The notes under the pieces were generated by a model. It searched no databases. It was not told the origin of the DNA and was given only the letters and a program-made list of their open reading frames with translations. Positions 11,201-22,069 of a stretch of 64,000 nt of DNA are shown one piece after another. Position numbers and translations under genes: made by a program. Source of the DNA: Maylandia zebra (taxonomy: Eukaryota > Chordata > Actinopteri > Cichliformes > Cichlidae); the NCBI RefSeq assembly GCF_041146795.1, contig NC_135174.1, forward strand, positions 24,142,878 through 24,206,877. Direction: 5' to 3'. How positions within the stretch are numbered: the first letter of the stretch is position 1; every line of letters starts with the position of its first letter.

Positions 11201-13552
11201 GCACCGCAGTAAACATTTCGCTCTTCCATTTGCACTGCTGTGGTTCTGATGTTTGCATAAGCGGAGTTAAATGGCTTGAGCTGCAGAACCAATCGAATAA
11301 ACACACAATCACTGTGTTGAATATTCCGGCTGATTCCAAAAGCTGATGTTTACTGTGTAGATGGTACGACTCTGTGAAACCTTGTGGACAGTAGAATAAA
11401 TATCTTCTTCCTTGTCATCCTTTACTGGTACAGGGATTTCAACAATGTTTGCATAAGTAGGACTCACAAAATTAACACTGCTGGACCCCTGTAACAGAAA
11501 AAAAAAGATTAGCACTGATCAGATTTTTTAAAATTATTCTAAAGAAGTCTGATTTTTTTTTAAGTATTTTCATTAATTAAAACCACTATAAATATTTATA
11601 TAATTTAATGTGAAAAAAAAAATCTCAACCTCTATCATGGGAATAATTTGGCCCTGAAAATTTCTTCTGAATTTCATTTCCTCCATGGTTTCCTTCGCAA
11701 GTAGCTCCCAGTATTGACAAACTGCCGTGCAATGAATCAAAGTATGCTCACCTAACATTCCTACAAAACACACATACGGCATTGCACCTTTTCAATTTAA
11801 CATTTACTGTATATTTAGTAAATGCAGACATAAGTGACATTGAAATTTTTACTTTAAGGACATATCGGCACACTTCACAAATTCAGGCTGCAGTAGTACA
11901 GTAGTATGCAAAGACTTGCCTAATATCCTCTTGGACAGATCAACAGGTAGGCAGCTTATGAAGTCTCTGTGTCGGCTGACCCCAGACACAGACTTGGAGG
12001 ATCCCGGCACTACCATTAGAGCAGGGTCCTCAGACTCCTCCTGATTGTCATGATTGTTATTGTGGTTACTTACTGAAAAGATAAGACATACCTTATAGAT
12101 CCCAAAAACTAGGAAATTAATTTGTTGGTGTGTCCCAAAATTAAATATAACATAATAAAATAATTAGTTATATCACAATAAAATAAAACACAGTTTTTCA
12201 GGATTGGGCTAATCTGAATACAATAAAATAAATAAATAGGTAAAATCTAATACTATAGAAATTACAGTTTAATAAAGTAAATATATCAATAATCTGAAAT
12301 CCATATAAAATGTAATAACTAAATCTAAATCATCAATAAAAACAGAATTAAATAAAATCAGTATATGATCCAAGAAGATGGCTGGGGGGGGGGGGGGTGC
12401 CTATTGTAATACGATACTAGTAACAGTTCAACTCAAAATTGCAAATGGGTTTAATTTCCTCAAGCATTATCAAATCATCTTCTTTTTCTGCAAATCATCT
12501 CAACTCTCTCTCTCCGTGTCCTCCTTCACTACAAATATGAATCTCCTCTGTGGTCTTCCTCTTTTCCTCTGCCTAGCAGCTCCATATTCAACATCTTTGT
12601 CCAATAAAACCCTCCTCTCTACATGTACATACCCTCTCAGCCTTCTTTTGTTTCCACAGTGCTTCACCTTAGCTGGACCAACCCACCAATTGGCCCAGAT
12701 GGCATATTTGTAGAGGAATGTTTATTAAATGGCTCCAAATGGCAGTGATGTGATTAGACTTCTGTTAAGTAAGGTAACCCTGAGCTAAATGATAACTATA
12801 TGGAGACTAACACTGGAGTCATTATGGGAGAAGACAACCCTTGTAACGCAAAGCTTATAGAACAAGAATTTGCTTTTACTATAATTGTGTGTGTATATTC
12901 TATAACTGTATATGTGTCGTTGGTGGCCTCTAGTGGTCCGTAGCGGGAATTGCAGTGCAGTGGAAACCAAGTCCTTTCCCACTCCTGAGATCTTACCATT
13001 AAACTCCAGGAATCCACTTTTCTGTCTGATCAGGAGCACGTTGATTAAGTTGGCGACCATCCGTAAAAGTTCGGAGTCACACAGTGAAAAAATACGGCAA
13101 ACGTAGCTTGACTTGACCCAGTCCGGACTGCTGCTGAACCACTTCCAGATTTCCTTCACGTTCACTCCCAGGGGTTTTCCATCATGACCTTGGTGGGAAA
13201 AGCGTAAGGGGTGTTCCTGAGGTGTGATGGGGCTTCTTGACCTAGCGTAGGTGTGCAGCGTCCACGACGTCGCGCCACGCAGCACACCTTGGATGTTCTC
13301 GAGGACTTGGACGCTCCTGCAGCGTAAAAGGAGCGTCAGCGCGAACCTCCTCTTGAACTCATCCGACACCTTCCACAGACACCGACTGGAACCCGGAGGA
13401 CTGGAGGCAAAGACGCAGGTCGGACATATACCGCACATACTGACGCATCCCTCCGCTTTTTTGGTGCTGAAAGACTTCGAGGCATTAACAGACTTCATGT
13501 CGACGCTTTCAGTAGTTTCCTTTACATTCACCACGTCCGCGCCAGGCAACAT
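8267..13552 (-). CDS. fbxw10: F-box and WD40 repeat protein, FBXW10/CDRT1 type (12 exons, complete)
   Basis: Probable substrate receptor of an SCF ubiquitin ligase: the F-box binds Skp1 and the WD40 propeller binds the target, which is unknown. Exons, 5' to 3': 13552-12997, 12072-11920, 11760-11630, 11488-11354, 11280-11174, 11035-10832, 10685-10564, 9814-9660, 9549-9407, 9320-9162, 9053-8755, 8673-8267. They sum to 2571 nt, in frame throughout (856 aa). The N-terminus has a Cys-rich segment (CGICPTCVFA). The F-box spans residues about 222-280 (LPVDLSKRIL...CTAVCQYW) and is split between exons 2 and 3. WD repeats run from about 375 to 640, with typical GH...D and KIWD/VWS ends. The tail contains RGLHHPLTRD, a motif I associate with FBXW10/CDRT1. 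Intron 2 uses a GC donor. Family assignment is good; exact orthology is less certain. Confidence 0.85.
12384..12397. repeat. Poly-G tract
   Basis: Fourteen consecutive G residues lie in intron 1 of the fbxw10-like gene. The tract is prone to slippage and sequencing error. Confidence 0.9.
12490..12700 (-). mobile_element. LINE remnant (RTE/L1-like reverse transcriptase 3' end)
   Basis: Read on the minus strand, 12540-12600 encodes GAARQRKRGRPQRRF. This resembles the GKRxRGRPxxRW motif near the C-terminus of RTE-type fish LINE polymerases. A related fragment at 22240-22480 shares the nucleotide pattern (CTCCTTCACTACA...ATGAA.CTCCTCT.TGGTCTTC). The copy lies in intron 1 of the fbxw10-like gene. 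Boundaries are approximate and the copy is heavily decayed. Confidence 0.5.
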
Positions 13553-14770
13553 TTTTTTCGTCTTTAAACATCACAACGAACACAAACATGCAGTGACAAT
13601 TCAACTGGTTGCCATGCAACAAGTTCAGCGTGTCGGCAGCTGAATGGATGCTCGCGCGGGATTGTAGGCGAGACAGTTTATTAGGTACATAAGGTGGGCA
13701 CTAAATCCAAGGGCCTTTAAGATTTAAATGCTTAGTGTGTCCTGGACTGATTTACAGAGGTGTTGGATTCTTATTCTTATTCTTATTCTTATTGCTGTTC
13801 CTGCTGTGTTGGTTGTTTTCCTTTCAGAAACATAAGGTAAAATAATAGGATAAAATGTACTTTTCTTATCCCAGACGTTGGCAAATTACCGTTTTACAGC
13901 ATTCAAAACAAAAATTGGTTAAACAAATTATAACTATTCAGTAAAATGAATTGTAATATGACAAAGGAAATGGCTTGATTAAACATGAAAAGAAGCTCAA
14001 TTAAATTTGAATATAAAAAACAACAGGAAAACATAATGTGAAATCAAAGTAAAAAAAATAAGAAATGAAATAAAACTCTGTAAAATGCAAATATTTTAGT
14101 TTAATAATAAAATGAAGTGTCTTTATAAAGAAAATTAGCTCAAATTAAATCAAGGGTGGTACAGTGACGGTGGCTGGGTGGTTTTGTGTGGAGTTTCTCA
14201 CCATCCAAAGACATACATGCGATTAGGATAAGGTGATTAAGTTAAGGTGGTTTTAATTTGCGTGTGAAAGGCTGCCTGCCTCTATTTGTTTTGTTTGTTT
14301 GTTTGTTTGTTTGTTTGTTTGTTTGTTTGTTTGTTTGTTTCCAAACAAACACATTCAGAAATAAATAAGCATAATCAAAAAAGTGTCCAAGTGTATTGAA
14401 CTCTTGTGATAATGTTTTTCACAGTGTCAAATACATCTTCAAAGATTAATAAAGGTTTTTTTCCGCAAAAAAAATAGTGTAAAAAAATGTAGAGAACCCA
14501 GAGGGGTATACCACAGAAAAGGAGGAGGGAACCTAAAATTAAAAAAATGTATTTTCACTCTTAATATAGTCTACAGTATACACACACTATATACACACTC
14601 GTGCCCTTTCGCACCAGGTTCGGTCACCTGAGATCACCTAGCTGCCTCTATAATTCAAACTTCCATAATATGGCTCAGGATCAAATGTTAATGTCAAATG
14701 TTAAGGGCATGAAATGGTTAATCTTAAGGTGAGCTTTGCAGTCTCTTTCAGAGGAAAACAAAAATACTCG
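13553..14770. other. Upstream region of fbxw10-like gene
   Basis: This holds the 5' flank of the fbxw10-like gene. It carries a short TTCTTA repeat (about 13768-13793) and a long TTTG microsatellite, and is otherwise AT-rich. No further exon was identified. The promoter is presumably within the first few hundred bases, but I see no decisive core motif. Confidence 0.4.
14287..14341. repeat. (GTTT)n microsatellite
   Basis: About 13 uninterrupted copies of TTTG lie between the head-to-head fbxw10-like and prdm9-like genes. Confidence 0.95.
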
Positions 14771-14841
14771 TGCGCCGCCCGGGAATCGAACCCGGGTCGC
14801 AAGAATGGGAATCTTGCATGATACCACTACACCAGCGGCGC
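14771..14841 (-). tRNA. tRNA-Gly (anticodon CCC)
   Basis: On the minus strand, a 71-nt cloverleaf begins GCGCCGCTGGTGTAGTGGTA and ends GGGCGGCGC plus discriminator A. The acceptor stem GCGCCGC pairs fully with GCGGCGC. The D arm carries the internal A-box TGGTGTAGTGG. The anticodon stem CAAGA/TCTTG encloses the loop TTCCCAT, giving anticodon CCC (glycine, GGG codons). The T arm CCGGGTTCGATTCCCGG holds a consensus B-box. All stems are intact and no intron is present, so it looks functional. It lies alone between two protein genes. Confidence 0.97.
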
Positions 14842-15535
14842 CGTTGTTAGCGGGGCTGATAGAAAGCAATTTATCGGCGTGAAGCTTGGTCGAGTTTTGG
14901 ACCATTATGTGTACTTTTGTTTATGGATGCTCGCCTTATATATTACTGATATGTGAAAACAATAAAAGGAAGCGATAGTAGAAGAACAGCACATATTTGA
15001 AAAACGTTGCCACTTTTATTTAAAAAGAAGGAAACGTTTACTCTTATTCTGAAAGTGTGCTCTATTTTCTTCCGGGGGACCGTATCTTAGGGTTCGGATA
15101 CTTTAGTTGTGGTTTCTAGTGAAGCGTCATGCGCTAACAGCTTAATCTTTCGTGTTTTGGACGGTAGTTACGAAACAACTCCAGAAATATAGCCGTTGAA
15201 CGTCAGCTTGGTACAAAAGTTCTATTCTTTATATATTATTAACTACACATGCATTAATGCCATTTGTCATGTTTTGTGCTGTGATAGCCACATTTTCGTT
15301 ATTAGCTATCGGAGACTGATTTGATAGTACCTTTGCCACTGGTCCTTTTTTTTTTGTCTGTGTTAGTATTATAGCTGTAATGTTAAAGGATAAAGAGGTT
15401 TAACGTGCTGAGATAATGTTAGCTAATGCTAGCTGTAGCTTCATGTTACTATGTTTTTGACAGTGTGCATGCATCCTGTGTAAGCAACTGCCGTAAAGAC
15501 TGATCATTCCCACCAGCTATCCACAGTTTTTACTC
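14842..15535 (+). promoter_or_regulatory. Probable promoter/5' UTR region of the prdm9-like gene
   Basis: This 0.7 kb separates the tRNA gene from the start codon at 15536. I see no open frame or repeat in it. It presumably carries the promoter and 5' UTR, but no TATA box or CpG cluster marks a start site clearly. Confidence 0.3.
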
Positions 15536-18500
15536 ATGACGGACAGAAGCAGCAGCGTGGAGTGGGTTGAGACAACCGAGGAGGTGGTTGTAACTGAGGA
15601 GTGCATTCCCATTGAAAACAACCCCCCTGCAGGTACACTATAATGACATTACAAATAACGTTGACATCCAGTGCTGGGTTACAGGATCTTCTTAATGTCT
15701 GTACTGAATATGGTGTGCAATATGACATTGAGTACAATGCTGCTAAAAGTGCTGTTTTGATATGTAGAACCAAGCAGGATAAACAGCTAAATTTCCCTTT
15801 GTTTAAACTGGCACAAAAAACTCTTGAAGTTCATAAAAAGGTGAAATACCTCGGTCACTTTATTACTGAGCAAATGAATGATGATGATGACATATACAGA
15901 CAACGATGTAAGCTCTATGTGCAGGCAAATACTATTGCACGCAAATTCAGCTTTTGTTCACTTCCAGTTAAAGTGGCTTTGTTTAAAGCGTATTGCACAC
16001 CGCTATATACTGCCCCCTTGTGGTCATCCTACAAACAATGTAGCATGCAGAAGCTGCATGTTGCATATAATGATGCGATGAGAATCCTTTGCAGGATACC
16101 TAGAAGTGGTAGTGCCAGTCAGATGTTTGTAGCTGTGGGTGTCTGGACTTTTAAAGCACTTTTAAGAAAGTTAATGTTCAGTTTTAGAGAACGACTGGAT
16201 GGTTCGAGTAACAGTATAATTTTAGCACTTACAGATCCGACAGTGAGTGGTTCCCGTTACTCATCCAGTCTCAGAAAGCACTGGTTAAAGTGTTTGTGTA
16301 TTTATTGATTTATTTTAAGTAATTGTGTTTTATGTATATTATGGTTTTATATTTTTACAAATGCTTTATATACTTATTTATATACATATATATATTTAAT
16401 GGTATACCTTGTGTTGTGTGTGTGTGTGGGGGGGGGGGGGGGGGGGGGAGTTGTGTGTGTGTGTGTTTCTTGTCTTGTTTTTATGGACATGTAGTCTGCC
16501 AATAAAGATTGAATTGAAAAAATTGAATTGAATTCAGTGCTGTAATATAGCCTTTAAAATAGTTTCTTTGTTCCTCTTGTGATGCCAGTTTTAGAGCCAG
16601 CAGACACGCCAATACAGAAGTTACTGGACGCTGTGGGGCAGGGAGAAAACCCAGATGGTGACGATGGCTTTTGTAAGCAAACCCCATGTTTACTCTTTTG
16701 CTATTGCAGTTTAGGTACAACTAATATCCAGCCAGAAATATGTCACAAGCCTGTGCATCGCTGCCAAAAGAGACTGGCCGAGCATGTTACAGGGCATTTA
16801 ACCAAATGGGGGTAGGGATTTATTTGAACCTGTATGTATACTTTTAACCCTTTGTGGATTAGAGAAAATCCAAAATAAACTTGTGCGCCCAATTCTTGTT
16901 TTTTAAAGATGTATGCTGTACAATCATTTCACCCTGGAAATCGAATAATTCAAAGAAATGTTAAAAGTCAAAAATTAACTTGACATTCAGGCCCGTGATA
17001 AGTGTGTCAAAACTTCTGACCACAACTCCAGGACCATTGCTAAGTAAATATAATACGCTTAAATGAAAGTCAAAGTGTTTTGCTATGGTCTTATTCAGTA
17101 GTCTTTAAACTTACACATTTCAGTTTTCTATCCCATTAACCCTACCTCTCTGTCTGGTTATATCTTCTTTAGATTTTAATAGGGACACACCTGTAGATCA
17201 GTACATGTCTTTCTGAGCCACACATTTTTGTCATTTGTAAACTAGAGCTGAACTGTAGAATGTGTTAGATGGATGACTTAGCAGTGGTCTTCCCCATGAG
17301 GACCTAACCTACACAAATATTTGCAGTGTATACACATTCATTCAAAGATTTACTAATATTTAATAATAATAATGACAATATTTGACTGATAATTTGTCAC
17401 TGTGGTATGTCCAGTAAAAATTACCCCAGATGAGCTTTTTTCCGTTTTTTTTCCCTTGTTTTTACATTTTTATAGATTGCGAGGAGTGCCTGACTCTCTT
17501 CCAGGACCAGAGTGATCCTGACAACATTAATGGCCCATCTTTTATTCTCGATTTTCCAACAAACATGGGCGTCATGCAGAGGGCCCTCCTGACTCTGCCT
17601 TTTGGCCTGATGATAGGCAGATCTAGTATTCCCAGTGCAGGGATTGGGGTCCTAAATTATGGGCCTGCAGTGTCTCCTGGAATGCATTTTGGACCATTTG
17701 AGGGGGAAGTGACAACAAGGGAGATTGCCATGGCAACTGACTTCTCATGGGAGGTGAGCTGGGATGTATTAAACCCAAACAATAAAACAAGTTTAAACCT
17801 CTTGATGCATATTTTGTTCTTTGTGTGTATTTTGTGACAATATTCCAATTTACTGCAGATTTACAAAGATAAGGATGACTATGACTACATTGATGCTGCC
17901 AAAGAATCATACTCAAACTGGATGAGGTATTGAATTCTTTTCTGTTGTTTCCTGTTGAATTACAAAATTAATTTTTAATTATATTCTATGAAATAAATCA
18001 CAGTTTGTACAGCTTGTACATTATTAGAAAATGCTTTTTTTTTCCTCCCTCCTGACACAGGTATGTCAACCATGCCCGTCATAGAGATGAGGCAAATCTG
18101 TTGGCAGTCCAGTACAAAGGTAGCATCCTCTTTCACTGCTGTCGCACCATAAATACTGGAGATGAGCTCTTGGTGTGGCCCAGCAGCAAACTTCATGCCC
18201 ACTTTAGTGATCCTTGGGCCCAGATGTGGTATTTGAAGTTGAATGCAACAGGTACCCTGACTTTGCTAGTCTCAATAGTCCATAAAAGTGATCGTTGTAA
18301 GAGCCATAGTCATGTAAAATTTTCCTGACTGTGTTATTTAAAAATTTGATTTATAGTTTGTTTGTTTTTTTGTTGATGTTTTCGCCTTTTTCTCCTAAAA
18401 TGCAGAGAGTACTGTATCCGGTACAACTCAGATCTTCCTGTGCGCCCACTGTCAGTTGTCTTTCACCACCAAAGCCTTCCTCCAGCGACACACAGAATAC

Positions 18501-20393
18501 TTTCACACGCAGCCTGAAAGTGCTGAAGTAGCTGATGGAGAAAATAATGCCTCCAGTGCTGCAGGATCACTGGTGGTACTGTCTGTTGATCCTCTTGAAT
18601 CTAAAACATGTGACGATTGCGGAAAGACATTCAAGCAAATACCTCATCTTAGGAGGCACAAGCTTTGTGTTCACTCCAACAAACGCCCCTATTGCTGCCC
18701 ATGTTGCAGGCGAAGCTTTAGCCAGGCATCTGGCTTAATCAGACATCAGTTAGTTCATAGGAAGCAGGCTGTAGGAAAAGCTTCCAATCAGAAGCAAGTC
18801 CTCAGCAACAAAGAGAGTGTAACGCCAGAGTCAGAACTTTTAAAGGCAGGAGATTCAGTTGTATCTGAAAAAATGAATGAAAATGAGAACCAACAAGAAG
18901 CTATGGATACAACTGAGGCTCCTGAGTCTTGTGCAGGTGAGTCAGAAACACTCCAGTCAAACTGTTTAGATTGTGGTAAGAGTTTCACAAAGGAATCATC
19001 CCTCAAAAAGCATAAGGTGACTGTCCATGAGAGGATACGTCCGTACGTCTGCGCTGTTTGTCAGAAATGCTTCGGTCAGTACAATGACCTGACCAGACAC
19101 CTGCAGCGTCACCAGAAACAGAGTAAAACAAAAACAAATGAGGATCCAGAGGACTCCGACATATTGCCCTTCAGCTGTGGCGAATGTTCACTGGCGTTTT
19201 CCTCAGTGGATGACCTTCAGCAGCACATAAATGAACATCACTCTGATGAGAGCACAGCTGAAAATAACGAAGACGATGTAATGCCTGACGGTGAAAGCGT
19301 TGAATCGGTCCAGAATCCTCCCTCTCAGAGGCCTCAGAGATTTGGAGCTAGATTCAGAGTTTCTGCCATAACTAAGCTCATTGCGCCTAAACGAAGAGCT
19401 ACCAGTCCTGCTCAGCCTGCGAGGAGCTCCGCTGAACCAGAGGCGGCTTCTGTCCAAAATGGGAAGTTAAAAAAATACAAATGGTTCAGCTGCAATCGCT
19501 GTAAACAAACATATGGAAACCCAGATGACCTCAAAGCACATAAATGCACTTTGAGGCAGCACAGATGTGGCCAGTGTGGAGCAACCTTTAATAAGTCTGG
19601 TTTCCTGAAAAGGCACGAGCAGATGGTACATGTAGAGGCCAAATCTTACAGCTGCGATCGCTGCGGTAAGGTCTTCACTACACCTAGTAACCTTAAACAG
19701 CATCAGAAGAGTAACGCTTGTATGAAGTATCACTGCACGTCTGAGCTCTTCCCATGCTCCTTCTGTCAGTTCTCTTTCACCATGAAGAGCTATCTTATTA
19801 AACACATTAAAAGGCACCATCCCGTCGAGTATCTTTCACACTGCGAGTCGGACAGCCTAACGGATCAGCTGGAGGAACAAGAGGGGGAAAAAGAATATAC
19901 GTGTCCTCACTGTGGCATGAACTGTATGACTGCCAAAGCTTTCAAATCTCACACATGCTTCAGGCAAGTGAAGGTTTTGTACTTGTGTAACGACTGCGGA
20001 AAGGGCTTCACAAACCACTACGGTCTGAAACAGCACCAGCGCATCCACACGGGCGAGAAGCCGTACAGCTGCCCTCACTGCAGCAAAAGCTTCTCGTACG
20101 TCGGTCAGCTCAACGTACATCTCAGGACTCACACCGGGGAGAAGCCCTACCTGTGCACCCACTGCGGGGAGAGCTTTCGGCAGTCGGGAGATCTGAAGAG
20201 ACACGAGAGAAAGCACACGGGGGTGAGACCGTACAGCTGCCCCGAATGCAGCAAAAGCTTCAGCCGACCGCAGAGTCTCAAAGCTCACCAGATGCTTCAC
20301 TTGGGACAGAGAATGTTCAAATGCACTCAGTGCGGGAAGAGCTTTTCCCGAAACTATCATCTCAGGAGGCACCATCAGAAGATGCACATTTAG
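15536..20393 (+). CDS. prdm9: PRDM9-like (beta type) PR/SET zinc-finger protein (6 exons, complete)
   Basis: Nuclear DNA-binding protein of the PRDM family. Exons: 15536-15632, 16589-16672, 17476-17753, 17859-17926, 18061-18251, 18406-20393; total 2706 nt, in frame (901 aa). Residues 61-65 (YCEEC) match the start of the PRDM9 pre-SET knuckle. The PR/SET domain spans about 97-222 and keeps the PRDM9 landmarks [19 protein letters not shown] and ELLVW. About 16 C2H2 fingers follow in exon 6. There is no KRAB or SSXRD domain, and the short acidic N-terminus looks complete. These traits fit the teleost PRDM9-beta paralogue, not the recombination-directing alpha form. Two catalytic tyrosines appear substituted (FHCC for FYRTC; LVWPS for LVWYG), so methyltransferase activity is doubtful. 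PRDM11 is a less likely alternative because it lacks this finger array. Confidence 0.85.
15643..16537 (+). mobile_element. LINE (non-LTR) 3' fragment in prdm9-like intron 1
   Basis: Codons 15643-16305 form an intact 221-residue frame, ending with a stop, that resembles the C-terminal part of a non-LTR reverse transcriptase of the CR1/L2/Rex group. [15 protein letters not shown] and [13 protein letters not shown] are visible, downstream of the lost catalytic core. The tail at 16500-16535 has an AATAAA-like signal followed by GAATTGAATTGAATTC-type short tandem repeats, as expected at a LINE 3' end. It is 5'-truncated, which is usual for target-primed insertion. The open frame suggests recent insertion. 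It begins about 10 nt after the exon 1 donor and nearly fills the intron. Confidence 0.82.
16410..16466. repeat. (GT)n with poly-G tract
   Basis: GT repeats flank a run of about 21 consecutive G residues, inside the 3' untranslated part of the LINE fragment. Confidence 0.9.
17476..18251 (+). CDS. prdm9: prdm9-like exons 3-5: zinc knuckle remnant and PR/SET domain
   Basis: Three exons (17476-17753, 17859-17926, 18061-18251) carry the pre-SET segment and the whole PR/SET domain. Aligned by eye with human PRDM9, the first tyrosine (in DYDYID) is kept. The second (FYRTC) is Phe within LFHCC, and the third (LVWYGDEY) is Pro within LVWPSSKL. The knuckle keeps Cys-x-x-Cys (YCEEC) but lacks the later Cys...His pair. 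The fold appears preserved, so a protein-binding rather than catalytic role is the simplest reading. Confidence 0.85.
18406..20393 (+). CDS. prdm9: prdm9-like exon 6: about 16 C2H2 zinc fingers
   Basis: A single long exon encodes roughly 16 C2H2 fingers in scattered groups separated by acidic or Ser/Pro-rich linkers. One degenerate finger has Cys in place of the last His (DLKAHKC), and another follows the same pattern (FKSHTC). Only the final five (about 19980-20390) form a tight array with TGEKP/TGVRP linkers. The finger-coding DNA is not a homogenised minisatellite, unlike fast-evolving PRDM9-alpha arrays. This suggests a fixed DNA target. The exon ends with TAG at 20391-20393. Confidence 0.9.
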
Positions 20394-20616
20394 TCTAATC
20401 GCATTTTTTTTGAAGACTTTAAATTAAAATGAAATACAGGAGCTTAAATGTGAACTAAATTGCACTTTCCCGCTTGTGTACTTGATGACTTATTGAATGT
20501 CCTGTACATAACATTCTTTTATTTTTCTTGTAAAGCATTTAGTTATTTTTTTTTTTTAGTTAAAAAAGGAAAAACACCAACAAATACTTGTCTTTGAGTG
20601 TCAAACTGCACTAAAA

Positions 20617-20622
20617 AATAAA
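20617..20622 (+). terminator. Poly(A) signal of the prdm9-like gene
   Basis: AATAAA lies about 225 nt after the stop codon in an AT-rich 3' UTR. It is the first canonical signal downstream. Confidence 0.55.
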
Positions 20623-22069
20623 CAACCAACGTAACCATCACTGTTGACCATTTATTCCACAAAACATACAATGCAAAGCATGTGCACTGTACAAGCCTTA
20701 ATATTATGAAAATACTCATAACCATGCCTGTTTTTTTTCTTCAATTAAGTAGTCTTAAATTTGTTTTTGTAGTCAGATCTACTACTTTTTTTGTCTTTTC
20801 TTGTTTTTTTTACATGACACAGTATAACTTTGTTTATTGGACATTAATTTTTGCATTGCTTTTGTCACTATTTGTCCTTTGTTAGCTCATATTTCCAACT
20901 TGACTATATTATAAATATTAAGTAAAATTAAAATATTTCAGTCTGACCTGAACTATACAAACATACTGGTATGACAGTTGACACAAGTAAAACTCAGTTT
21001 CATTTAAACTGTGCGTAAACTGAAACAGGTAGAAACCTGGCAGTGTTTTCCATGTGCTACACACAGCGGTGTCAAGTGCAGCTGCTGGTTAGAGAGGAGC
21101 TCCTTAAATCTAAAACTTTGCTGCTGGTAACGGCTTCTTTAACTTCCCAGTCCAGTAATGTTTCTTACATCAGTAGTCCTAACTAATTCCAGTTCTACAA
21201 GTCCATGACAACATCCATTTGAAGGGGAGGGAAGAGATATCCATTGTTTGTGGCACAGCAGTTGTGGAGGCTTGTTTCCGTGGTCCATTTTTTTCCTTTT
21301 TTCTATTTTTTTTTTCTTTTTGATAGAAGTGAGGGGTTGAAACCAGAGGATTAGTCGCTTGTTCGCGAGTCCTAATGTGTAAAAAATACACAAACACGTC
21401 TGAAAGGTAGGCAGCAGTTGGTTCTAAAGGTTATGTGACGAGACCCCTACGAAGGTTGGGATACTGTACAGTTTCAAAGACACGTCAGACTTGTTCCCGT
21501 TTATTACTCCAATCCAGTGAAGCACCATGTGTTGTCGTCTTCAGTGCGGTCTCCATCCAATTTACACATCTTTGCCACGCAAAATATACGACCCTCGACT
21601 CTCATTAGTTTATATTATGTTAAATGTTATGCACATTAAAATTTTTTACAAACCAAACTGATTGTTAAACCACACAGTATCACATCTGTACAAACTCAGA
21701 AAAAAATGTCACAAAACTAAGCGAAAGAAAGAAAGGATTTTTGTTTTGTTTTGGCAATTGAAAAGCAACAGCCTGGGCTTTCACAAGAATCACAAATTAA
21801 GGGAGAAAATACTGAAGTCTGAAAATGAAAAAGGAACAGTACATCTACGGAGTCCGTTTGTGATGATAAAACTGCTCTTCTTCCCATAAATGCCAACAGA
21901 AAAACATGGTTAAAAGGGTTAAGTGGGTGAAATACAAAGCCTGAGGGCACATACAGTATGCGACCACAAATTAAGCTCAAGTTGGACACACGAGATACCC
22001 TGCAGTTCGTTGCAAGTACTTAAAACACTCCTTTGTCGGGTGAAGTTCTATATTTATTAGAAAAGGCTT
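20623..22069. other. Convergent 3' UTR region of prdm9-like and ppp1r9b
   Basis: This is the tail-to-tail space between the two genes. Minus-strand AATAAA motifs at 22053-22058 (only about 12 nt after the ppp1r9b stop, so probably too close) and 21500-21505 are candidate poly(A) signals for ppp1r9b. No other gene is supported. Confidence 0.4.

Noticed and set aside
12785-12996. C-terminal extension of the first fbxw10-like exon as a 255-codon single-exon protein
   Set aside because: The frame runs past a good donor (aatg/gtaaga at 12997/12996). Splicing to 12072 restores the F-box, whereas the read-through part resembles nothing.
19857-20387. Long antisense frame (176 codons) opposite the zinc-finger exon
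   Set aside because: It mirrors repeated C2H2 codons on the plus strand; the plus-strand protein is clearly real and the antisense has no independent features.
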